This document shows positions 1-5,290 of a DNA stretch of 5,290 nt, piece by piece. How positions within the stretch are numbered: position 1 is the first letter of the stretch; each line of letters begins with the position of its first letter. The position numbers and the translations under genes were made by a program. Source of the DNA: Acidithiobacillus ferruginosus (GTDB taxonomy: Bacteria; Pseudomonadota; Gammaproteobacteria; Acidithiobacillales; Acidithiobacillaceae); NCBI RefSeq assembly GCF_018854495.1, contig NZ_JABBDR010000007.1, positions 1 through 5,290 on the forward strand, read 5' to 3'. The notes under the pieces were generated by a model, which searched no databases, was not told where the DNA came from, and saw nothing but the letters and a program-made list of their open reading frames with translations.

Positions 1-526
1 CGCCGAAGCCATGGCGCGTCAGGGGGCGGAGGTTACGGGGATCGATCTCGCGGAGGACGGCCTGGACGTGGCGCGCGCCCATGCGGATGCCAACCATCTC
101 CACATCGACTACCGGCAGATCGCCGTCGAGGATCTGGCTACGGAAAAACCGGAGTATTACGACGTGGTGACCTGCATGGAAATGCTGGAGCATGTGCCGG
201 ACCCCGCCGCCGTGGTGGATGCTTGCGCCCGCATGCTACGTCCCGGCGGAGATGCCTTTTTTGCCACCCTCAATCGCGGCCCAAAAAGCTATCTGATGGC
301 CATAGTCGGTGCCGAATACGTGCTTGGGCTGCTCCCGCGCGGAACCCACGACTATCGGAAGTTCATCCGGCCCAGCGAGTTGTTGGCCATGACCCACCAA
401 AGTCACCTGCAGACCATGGCCCTCAAGGGCATGCACTTTGATCCGATCCGCCACCGCGGGCGTCTGAGCGATGATGTCAGCGTCAACTACCTGAGTCAGG
501 CGCGCAAAGCAGTCCCGGATGTCTGA
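1..526 (+). CDS. ubiG: Ubiquinone biosynthesis O-methyltransferase UbiG (5' end missing)
   Basis: UbiG uses S-adenosylmethionine (SAM) to carry out both O-methylation steps of ubiquinone synthesis, at the inner face of the cytoplasmic membrane. The reading frame is open from base 2, so the gene begins upstream of the window. About 174 C-terminal residues are visible, against roughly 240 for the E. coli protein; the missing part includes the glycine-rich SAM motif I. Visible hallmarks, in order, are the motif II strand ending in VTGID (acidic residue for the SAM ribose), the highly diagnostic block DVVTCMEMLEHVPDP (bases about 161-205), LRPGG, FFATLNR, the VGAEY segment and GTHDYRKFI. The C-terminal VNYL matches the family end. 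The ATG at base 11 is an internal methionine (AMARQG), not the start. The stop codon at 524-526 overlaps the next gene by 8 bases, which suggests co-transcription and coupled translation. Family identity is very secure. Confidence 0.97.
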   Translation, partial: AEAMARQGAEVTGIDLAEDGLDVARAHADANHLHIDYRQIAVEDLATEKPEYYDVVTCMEMLEHVPDPAAVVDACARMLRPGGDAFFATLNRGPKSYLMAIVGAEYVLGLLPRGTHDYRKFIRPSELLAMTHQSHLQTMALKGMHFDPIRHRGRLSDDVSVNYLSQARKAVPDV

Positions 527-1193
527 ACAGGCGGCCGTACTTTTCGATCTCGATGGCACCCTGGTGGATACGGCTCCCGATCTCGGTGCCGCAGCCAACC
601 GGATGCGTATCGAACGCGGGTTGCCGGCTCTACCCCTGGAAATGCTCCGCCCGGTCGCTTCCCAGGGCGCCCGCGGCCTTTTGCGGGTAGCTTTTCAGGT
701 GCAGCCGGAGGACCCGGATTTTGCGCCCCTGCGAGCGGAGTTTCTGGAAATTTATGCCGCCCATATCTGCGAACGGAGCACCCTTTTCCCGGGTATGGCA
801 AAAGCACTGACGACCCTGTCGGAGCGCGGCATGGCATGGGGTGTTGTAACCAATAAACCGGGGTTTCTGACCCTGCCTTTGCTGAGCGCGCTCAAACTGC
901 CCGTTGCCCCCGCCGCCATCGTCAGCGGCGACACGACGATGCACGCCAAGCCTGATCCACTGCCGGTCACCCGCGCCCTCGCCGAGATGGGGGCCAGCGC
1001 GGCCCGCAGCCTCATGATCGGCGACGATCCGCGCGATATGGCAGCAGGTAGGGGCGCGGGAACCCGCTGCTGGGCAGCAGCCTGGGGCTACCTCGAGGCC
1101 GGTAACGACCCGCAGCACTGGGGTGCCGACCAAATCATCCAGCGCAGTGAACAGTTAGCGTTCGCCCTTCTCCATTTCGACGCCCCCGAGTAA
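519..1193 (+). CDS. gph: HAD-superfamily phosphatase, Gph/MupP family
   Basis: This is a soluble 224-residue HAD subfamily IA phosphatase with a helical cap. All four catalytic motifs are intact: motif I DLDGT (nucleophile Asp10, acid/base Asp12), motif II VVTNK (Thr111), motif III Lys144 in AKPDP, and motif IV GDDPRD (Asp169, Asp170, Asp173). The length is normal for phosphoglycolate phosphatase. Several traits recall Pseudomonas MupP, the N-acetylmuramate-6-phosphate phosphatase of peptidoglycan recycling, which is also encoded beside ubiG: the ERGLP segment near residue 34, PLRAEFLEIY at 70-79, WGVVTNKP, GDDPRD and HWGAD near 200. That comparison is from memory. The gph symbol is therefore a family label, and the substrate is unresolved between 2-phosphoglycolate and MurNAc-6-phosphate. 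The ATG at 519 lies inside the ubiG end without a clear Shine-Dalgarno sequence, consistent with translational coupling. The 3' end overlaps the convergent transporter gene by 39 bases. Confidence 0.94.
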   Translation: MSEQAAVLFDLDGTLVDTAPDLGAAANRMRIERGLPALPLEMLRPVASQGARGLLRVAFQVQPEDPDFAPLRAEFLEIYAAHICERSTLFPGMAKALTTLSERGMAWGVVTNKPGFLTLPLLSALKLPVAPAAIVSGDTTMHAKPDPLPVTRALAEMGASAARSLMIGDDPRDMAAGRGAGTRCWAAAWGYLEAGNDPQHWGADQIIQRSEQLAFALLHFDAPE

Positions 1194-2114
1194 AACCGGA
1201 TGCCCCTGGCTGCGGGTAATCTGCAGAAGCGCCGCCGTCAGTATCAGCACACCCCCGAACGATTCGAGGAGCGTCGGTGCTTCCCCGGCTAACCACCAGG
1301 CCGATAGTGCACCCACGATGACCTCAAAAGGCATAATCACCGCCGAAACGCTCACCGGCATCCGCGCGACACCGAATTGCACCGCCACCGTCGCCCCGGC
1401 AATCCACAGCCAGGAAAAGGCCAGCAGATAACCATATTCCGGCAGGGGTAGTGCCGGTAACCGCTGAAAAAGCGCAAAAGGCAAGGCAAGCAGCACACAG
1501 CCCCACCATACTGCAGTGGCGCGATGCACATCACCGAGTGCCGTATCCGCACGCAGAATGACGTTGCTCAGGGCGAAGGCGAGGCCCGATGATATGGCAA
1601 GCAAGTCATTCATATCGAGGTCCGCAAAAGAAAACCCCCCGCCATTGCTGACCACCAGAGCCGACCCGGCTACCGCCAGCAGAGCCGCAAGGACGCCGCG
1701 CCAGCCGATCGCCTCCTTCAAAAAAATCCGTGCGGAAAAAATGGCCCACACCGGTGATAGATAAAAGAGCAGCAAAATACGGACGACCTCGCCATGCACC
1801 AGCGCCAGCATGAAAGCCACATTGGTCCAGCCACCAAGCAGGAACAGTCCGACCAGAGTGCGTCCGTGCTGCCGCAGCTCATGACGACGGCGCCAGGACC
1901 ACAACCCGGCTGGAAGCGCCAGCAGTAGGTAAACGGTAAAAATCAGCCACGCGCCATGCAGTCCTGCTCCATGAAAATAGCGGAGCGGCCACCAGAGTAC
2001 GCCCCATAGGCTGGAACCGAGCAGCAGGGCTATGGCGGGAAAGCTCTGGCGGAGCGCAGAGGCAGGCTGACTGTTCTGGTGAATATCGGTGGTCCCATCC
2101 GGAAAAAGGCGATT
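1155..2114 (-). CDS. DMT/EamA-family transporter, start codon unresolved (possible N-terminal frameshift)
   Basis: This is an integral inner-membrane protein of the drug/metabolite transporter superfamily. Members export or import amino acids, nucleotide-like metabolites or drugs; the substrate cannot be read from the sequence. The interval is the open frame from the residue after the TGA at 2115-2117 to the TAA at 1155-1157, 319 codons. Counted from its first codon, about ten hydrophobic helices lie near 26-46, 53-71, 86-106, 111-130, 139-156, 169-188, 199-216, 228-248, 254-276 and 283-300. They form two EamA repeats, each closing with a typical segment (FLKEAIGWRGVL; AGEAPTLLESFGGVLIL). Helix 1 carries the family-like LGSSLWGVLWWPLR. 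The frame has no ATG, GTG or TTG before the TTG at 1904, which lies at the end of helix 2 and would delete two helices. Options are the ATT at 2084 (309 residues), or the ATG at 2139 followed by loss of one base in the A5 run at 2103-2107 (327 residues). The family is secure; the start is not. Confidence 0.83.
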   Translation of the reverse strand, partial: NRLFPDGTTDIHQNSQPASALRQSFPAIALLLGSSLWGVLWWPLRYFHGAGLHGAWLIFTVYLLLALPAGLWSWRRRHELRQHGRTLVGLFLLGGWTNVAFMLALVHGEVVRILLLFYLSPVWAIFSARIFLKEAIGWRGVLAALLAVAGSALVVSNGGGFSFADLDMNDLLAISSGLAFALSNVILRADTALGDVHRATAVWWGCVLLALPFALFQRLPALPLPEYGYLLAFSWLWIAGATVAVQFGVARMPVSVSAVIMPFEVIVGALSAWWLAGEAPTLLESFGGVLILTAALLQITRSQGHPVLLGGVEMEKGER

Positions 2115-2208
2115 TCAATCCCGCCGCATTGTCCTGCATAACCCGGCAAAATCCCAGCCCTTTAGCGTCATGCGGAATCCGGCGGCTGCTCCGGGAAAGT
2201 TTCGGGGC

Positions 2209-2238
2209 TTGTCATCACCGCCGTCCTTGCCCCAGAAT
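2209..2238 (+). promoter_or_regulatory. Possible sigma-70 promoter for dapCDE
   Basis: TTGTCA at 2209-2214 matches the -35 consensus at 5 of 6 positions. CAGAAT at 2233-2238 matches the -10 consensus at 4 of 6, with an 18-base spacer. It lies in the 107-base region (2140-2246) between the divergent transporter gene and dapC. Transcription would start near 2245, almost at the dapC ATG, which would fit the absence of a Shine-Dalgarno sequence there. The match is modest and was found by eye. I saw no convincing promoter for the opposite strand and no operator-like palindrome in this region. Confidence 0.3.
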
Positions 2239-2246
2239 CGCATCCT

Positions 2247-3467
2247 ATGACGACAGATTCCATGAATCCCCTGCTGGAGACCTTGCAGGCCTACCCTTTC
2301 GAGCGCTTGCGCGCGCTGCTGACGGGAACAACACCGCCAGCAAAGGAGCCCATCGACTTCTCCATCGGGGAACCACGCCACCCGGCGCCAGCCATAGTCA
2401 GTGAAGCGATCATCGAGCACCTGCATGGTCTCGCCGAGTATCCCAAGGTGCTGGGCGATCTGCGTTTGCGCCGGGCCCTCGCGGACTGGGCAACCCGGCG
2501 CTTTGCCTTGCCCGCCGGTTTTCTGGATCCGGAGCGGCACATCATCCCCGCCAACGGCAGCCGCGAGGCCCTGTTCAGTATCGCGCAGGCGGTGCTGCCG
2601 CCTTGTCAGGCCCCCAAGCCCCTGGTCTTGTTACCCAATCCCTTCTACCAGATCTATGAAGGCGCCGCCCTGCTGGCGGGGGCGCAACCCTATTATCTGA
2701 ACTGCGATGCGAGCGGGCAGCCGAACTTTCTCGCGATAGAGGAATCGGTCTGGGCACGCTGCGCGTTGCTCTACATCAACTCGCCCCATAACCCCACCGG
2801 GGCGACCCTGTCACTGGAGACCCTGGGCTGGCTGATCCGCAAAGCCCGGCAACATGGCTTCGTGCTCGCCGCCGATGAGTGCTATAGCGAACTGTATCCC
2901 GAAGGCCAGGCACCCGCCGGCATTCTGGAAGCGGCGGCAGCGACGGGCAGCCTGGCGCAGGTGCTGGCTTTTCATAGTCTCTCCAAGCGCTCCAGCATTC
3001 CCGGTGCGCGCAGTGGCTTTGTGGCGGGTGATGCCGATATTCTTCAGGCCTTCATTCGTTACCGCACCTATCTGGGTGCGGCCACCCCACCCTTCATCCA
3101 GGCCGCAGCCATCGTCGCCTGGCAGGACGAGCAGCACGTGCAGCACACTCGCGCCGATTATGCCCGCAAATTCGCCGCCGCCCATGACATTCTCGGTGGG
3201 CTATTACCCATCGAGACACCCGCCGGTGGCTTTTATCTCTGGCCGCGGGTCGGCGATGGCGAAGCCTTCGTGCGCGCCCTCTATGCGGCGGAACATGTGC
3301 GCTGTCTGCCCGGCGCTTATCTCGCGAGAGATGCCCACGGCGTCCACCCTGGCCAGGATAGGGTCCGCATCGCGCTGGTTGGCAGCCTGGAAGATTGTGT
3401 CGAGGGTCTGCAGCGCATACGTCGCTTTATGGAACAGCATCCCATTTCCACTATTAACAACCATTAA
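2247..3467 (+). CDS. dapC: Succinyldiaminopimelate transaminase DapC
   Basis: DapC is a cytoplasmic PLP-dependent fold-type I (class I/II) aminotransferase. It converts N-succinyl-2-amino-6-oxopimelate, with glutamate as amino donor, to N-succinyl-LL-2,6-diaminopimelate in the lysine/peptidoglycan pathway. The 406-residue length fits the family (about 400). Visible features are the N-terminal [19 protein letters not shown] typical of DapC, GEP at 41-43, ANGSREALF at 102-110, NSPHNPTG with the PLP-contacting Asn182, [10 protein letters not shown] with Asp210 and Tyr213, the Schiff-base Lys247 in SLSKRSS, and the carboxylate-binding Arg374 in RVRIALV. The ATG at 2247 is used here, but the ATG at 2262 is a strong alternative: it gives MNPLLE, where DapC proteins usually begin, and a 401-residue product. 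Neither has a Shine-Dalgarno sequence. dapD follows after 13 bases, so the two are surely co-transcribed. The context of dapD and dapE favours DapC over ArgD or another aminotransferase. Confidence 0.96.
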   Translation: MTTDSMNPLLETLQAYPFERLRALLTGTTPPAKEPIDFSIGEPRHPAPAIVSEAIIEHLHGLAEYPKVLGDLRLRRALADWATRRFALPAGFLDPERHIIPANGSREALFSIAQAVLPPCQAPKPLVLLPNPFYQIYEGAALLAGAQPYYLNCDASGQPNFLAIEESVWARCALLYINSPHNPTGATLSLETLGWLIRKARQHGFVLAADECYSELYPEGQAPAGILEAAAATGSLAQVLAFHSLSKRSSIPGARSGFVAGDADILQAFIRYRTYLGAATPPFIQAAAIVAWQDEQHVQHTRADYARKFAAAHDILGGLLPIETPAGGFYLWPRVGDGEAFVRALYAAEHVRCLPGAYLARDAHGVHPGQDRVRIALVGSLEDCVEGLQRIRRFMEQHPISTINNH

Positions 3468-3470
3468 TCA

Positions 3471-3475
3471 AGGAG
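3471..3475 (+). promoter_or_regulatory. Ribosome binding site of dapD
   Basis: AGGAG lies 5 bases before the GTG at 3481, inside the 13-base dapC-dapD gap. It fixes the GTG as the dapD start even though the frame is open far upstream through dapC. Confidence 0.85.
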
Positions 3476-3480
3476 TTCGT

Positions 3481-4305
3481 GTGAGCCAGAGTCTTGCCAC
3501 CATAATCGACGCCGCGTGGGAAAATCGTGCGGAGATTTCCCCCAAACAGGCCCCCGCAGAGCTTCGGGAAGCCGTGCATCAGACCATCGAAGGACTGGAC
3601 AAGGGCGTCCTGCGGGTCGCCGAAAAGCGCGATGGCCAATGGATCACCCATCAGTGGATCAAGAAGGCGGTGCTGCTCTCCTTCCGTTTGCAGGATAATG
3701 CACGGATTCCGGGGGCCGAGACCAATTTTTACGACAAGGTGCCGGGCAAGTTCGCCGATTATAACAGCAACGATTTCCGCACCGGTGGTTTTCGGGTGGT
3801 GCCCCCTGCCACGGCGCGGCGCGGCGCCTTTATCGGTCGTAACTGCGTGCTGATGCCGTCTTTTGTCAATATCGGTGCCTATGTGGATGAGGGTACCATG
3901 GTGGACACTTGGGCGACGGTCGGCTCCTGCGCCCAGATCGGCAAACATGTGCATCTGTCTGGCGGTGTCGGCATCGGTGGCGTGCTGGAGCCCTTACAGG
4001 CCAACCCCACCATCATCGAGGACAACTGTTTCATCGGTGCCCGCTCGGAAGTGGTGGAAGGCGTGATCGTTGAAGAGGGTTCGGTCATCTCCATGGGCGT
4101 CTTTATCGGCTCCAGCACGCGCATTTATGATCGTGCAACCGGCGAAATCACCTATGGACGGGTGCCCGCCGGTTCGGTGGTGGTTTCCGGCAGCCTGCCC
4201 TCCAATGACGGCAGCTACAGCCTCTACTGCGCGGTCATCGTCAAGCAGGTGGATGCCAAGACTCTTGGCAAAGTGGGCATCAACGCCATTCTCCGCGATA
4301 TCTGA
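3481..4305 (+). CDS. dapD: 2,3,4,5-tetrahydropyridine-2,6-dicarboxylate N-succinyltransferase DapD
   Basis: DapD transfers the succinyl group of succinyl-CoA to tetrahydrodipicolinate, the committing step of the succinylase branch towards diaminopimelate and lysine. It is a cytoplasmic homotrimer with a left-handed beta-helix. The GTG start gives 274 residues, the same length as E. coli DapD, and the protein is alike throughout. An N-terminal helical domain (about 1-100) carries [20 protein letters not shown] and [11 protein letters not shown]. The hexapeptide-repeat helix (about 105-225) carries [28 protein letters not shown] (with the active-site Asp142), [33 protein letters not shown] and VISMGVFIG. 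The C-terminal part has [13 protein letters not shown] and ends [11 protein letters not shown]. The start is set by the AGGAG and by agreement with the family length. dapE follows 11 bases after the stop. No oddities were seen. Confidence 0.99.
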   Translation: MSQSLATIIDAAWENRAEISPKQAPAELREAVHQTIEGLDKGVLRVAEKRDGQWITHQWIKKAVLLSFRLQDNARIPGAETNFYDKVPGKFADYNSNDFRTGGFRVVPPATARRGAFIGRNCVLMPSFVNIGAYVDEGTMVDTWATVGSCAQIGKHVHLSGGVGIGGVLEPLQANPTIIEDNCFIGARSEVVEGVIVEEGSVISMGVFIGSSTRIYDRATGEITYGRVPAGSVVVSGSLPSNDGSYSLYCAVIVKQVDAKTLGKVGINAILRDI

Positions 4306-4310
4306 GGGAG
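4305..4310 (+). promoter_or_regulatory. Ribosome binding site of dapE
   Basis: AGGGAG begins on the last base of the dapD stop codon and lies 6 bases before the GTG at 4317. It supports that GTG as the dapE start and suggests reinitiation by ribosomes finishing dapD. Confidence 0.8.
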
Positions 4311-4316
4311 TGCCCC

Positions 4317-5290
4317 GTGGGCAAGAGCGCCGTGCTGGAACTGGCTGAAGACCTGATTTCCCGCCCTTCGGTGACCCCGGAGGATGCAGGCTGTCAGGAT
4401 CTGATGATCGCCCGGCTGAAGGCTGTGGGTTTTCGGGTGACGCGTCTGCCTGCCAACGGGGTGGAGAACTTCTGGGCGGAGCGAGGTGGCGCCGGTCCAC
4501 GACTTTGTTTTGCGGGGCATACGGATGTAGTCCCCAGCGGCCCACTCGCGGAATGGCAAAGCGACCCCTTTCAGCCGGTCATCCGCGACGGCATGCTCTA
4601 TGGGCGTGGTGCTGCCGACATGAAGGGCAGTCTCGCCGCCATGGTGGTCGCCGCAGAGCGTTTTGTCGCCCTGCATCCGGGGCATTCCGGTCGTCTGGCC
4701 TTTCTGATCACCTCCGATGAAGAAGGCATCGCCACCCACGGCACCCGTCATGTGGTGGACTGGCTGCGGGAGCATGGGGAGACCATCGACTGGTGCGTGG
4801 TAGGCGAGCCCTCCTCCGAAAAGGTGCTGGGGGACGTCATCAAAAATGGTCGGCGCGGTTCGCTCAACGGGCGCCTGACGGTACACGGCATACAGGGCCA
4901 TGTGGCTTACCCTGACAAGGCCGATAATCCCATCCACCGCGCCTTCCGCCCACTCGCGGATCTCGTGGATCAGTCCTGGGATGCGGGGAATGATTTTTTC
5001 CCGCCTACCCGCTTGCAGTTCTCCAATATCCACGCGGGTACCGGGGCTAACAACGTCATTCCCGGCCAGTTGCAGGCGGATTTTAATTTTCGTTTTTCCA
5101 CGGAGTCCACGCCGGAATCTTTGCAGGCAGGGGTCCACAAAATCCTTGACGCCTCCGCCATGCGCTACACCATCGACTGGCAATTGTCCGGTCCGCCATT
5201 CTTTACGGCGCCGGGTCCCTTGGTAGCTGCTACCCAAAAGGCCATACAAGCCGTAGAACAGCGCGTGGCCCAACTGTCCACCGGCGGTGG
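4317..5290 (+). CDS. dapE: Succinyl-diaminopimelate desuccinylase DapE (3' end missing)
   Basis: DapE is a dinuclear zinc hydrolase of the M20 peptidase family. It splits N-succinyl-LL-diaminopimelate into succinate and LL-diaminopimelate, the third step encoded by this operon. From the GTG at 4317, 324 complete codons are visible; E. coli DapE has 375 residues, so about 50 are missing past the window end. Visible metal and catalytic residues are His68 in FAGHTDVVP, the bridging Asp101 in [16 protein letters not shown], catalytic Glu135 and ligand Glu136 in ITSDEEG, and Glu164 in VGEPSS. The dimerisation/lid domain (about 177-290) begins with NGRRGS and contains GIQGHVAYP, whose His195 corresponds to the partner-chain histidine in known structures. 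[14 protein letters not shown] and RYTIDW follow, and the window stops in the family's TGG motif. The last zinc-ligand histidine lies beyond the edge. GTG is supported by AGGGAG and by the N-terminal match ([20 protein letters not shown]). Confidence 0.98.
   Translation, partial: MGKSAVLELAEDLISRPSVTPEDAGCQDLMIARLKAVGFRVTRLPANGVENFWAERGGAGPRLCFAGHTDVVPSGPLAEWQSDPFQPVIRDGMLYGRGAADMKGSLAAMVVAAERFVALHPGHSGRLAFLITSDEEGIATHGTRHVVDWLREHGETIDWCVVGEPSSEKVLGDVIKNGRRGSLNGRLTVHGIQGHVAYPDKADNPIHRAFRPLADLVDQSWDAGNDFFPPTRLQFSNIHAGTGANNVIPGQLQADFNFRFSTESTPESLQAGVHKILDASAMRYTIDWQLSGPPFFTAPGPLVAATQKAIQAVEQRVAQLSTGG

Noticed and set aside
1155..1904. Transporter starting at the TTG at 1904 (249 residues)
   Set aside because: It would remove helices 1 and 2, whose sequence upstream in the same frame is clearly family-like (LGSSLWGVLWWPLR), leaving eight helices.
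2172..2195. GC-rich inverted CCGG motifs in the dapC-transporter intergenic region, considered as an operator or terminator
   Set aside because: The stem is only about 4 base pairs and no T-run follows; this is expected by chance at this base composition.
2140..2246. Lysine riboswitch or small RNA upstream of dapC
   Set aside because: At 107 bases the region is shorter than a lysine riboswitch (about 170 or more), and no conserved stem pattern was visible.
2115..2540. A 141-codon - strand frame running to the TGA just before the transporter frame, considered as its N-terminal part
   Set aside because: Most of it is antisense to the conserved start of dapC, it ends in a TGA, and its product is not membrane-like; only an A5-run shift to the ATG at 2139 gives a sensible N-terminus.
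2854..3480. In-frame extension of dapD by 209 codons upstream, suggesting a fusion protein
   Set aside because: These codons are an alternative frame of dapC and read as low-complexity Pro/Arg/Ser-rich sequence. The AGGAG and GTG at 3481 give exactly the family length.
4224..5273. A 349-codon open frame on the - strand opposite dapD and dapE
   Set aside because: It lies wholly antisense to two unmistakable genes, shows no recognisable domain, and is the kind of long shadow frame that high GC content produces.

Overview
The window holds ordinary chromosomal housekeeping genes from a GC-rich proteobacterium. The UbiG, DapD and DapE proteins resemble their Escherichia coli counterparts closely, and the compact dapC-dapD-dapE cluster is the kind seen in beta-proteobacteria and in Acidithiobacillus-like lineages. 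The taxonomic placement is inferred from gene content and protein character only; no rRNA gene or other decisive marker is present.

Left part (1-1193, + strand): the 3' part of ubiG (ubiquinone O-methyltransferase) is followed, with an 8-base overlap, by a HAD phosphatase of the Gph/MupP family. The pair looks translationally coupled. The phosphatase may be the peptidoglycan-recycling enzyme MupP rather than a true phosphoglycolate phosphatase.

Middle (1155-2139, - strand): a ten-helix DMT/EamA-family transporter runs towards the phosphatase gene and overlaps its 3' end by 39 bases. Its reading frame has no ATG, GTG or TTG upstream of the first two membrane helices. Removing one base from an A5 run (2103-2107) would join the frame to an ATG at 2139, so the gene is either frameshifted (by mutation or sequencing error) or uses a rare start codon.

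Right part (2247-5290, + strand): dapC, dapD and dapE form a tight operon with gaps of 13 and 11 bases, and dapE is cut by the window end. Together they encode the three consecutive steps of the succinylase branch from tetrahydrodipicolinate to LL-diaminopimelate, which supplies lysine and peptidoglycan cross-links. dapD and dapE start with GTG behind good Shine-Dalgarno sequences. dapC has none, but a possible promoter lies so close that its mRNA could be nearly leaderless. A 107-base divergent intergenic region (2140-2246) separates the transporter from dapC.

I found no mobile element, CRISPR array, RNA gene, riboswitch or clear terminator, and no sign of an undescribed multi-gene system. 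The points most worth a second look are the transporter's broken or missing start and the true substrate of the phosphatase.
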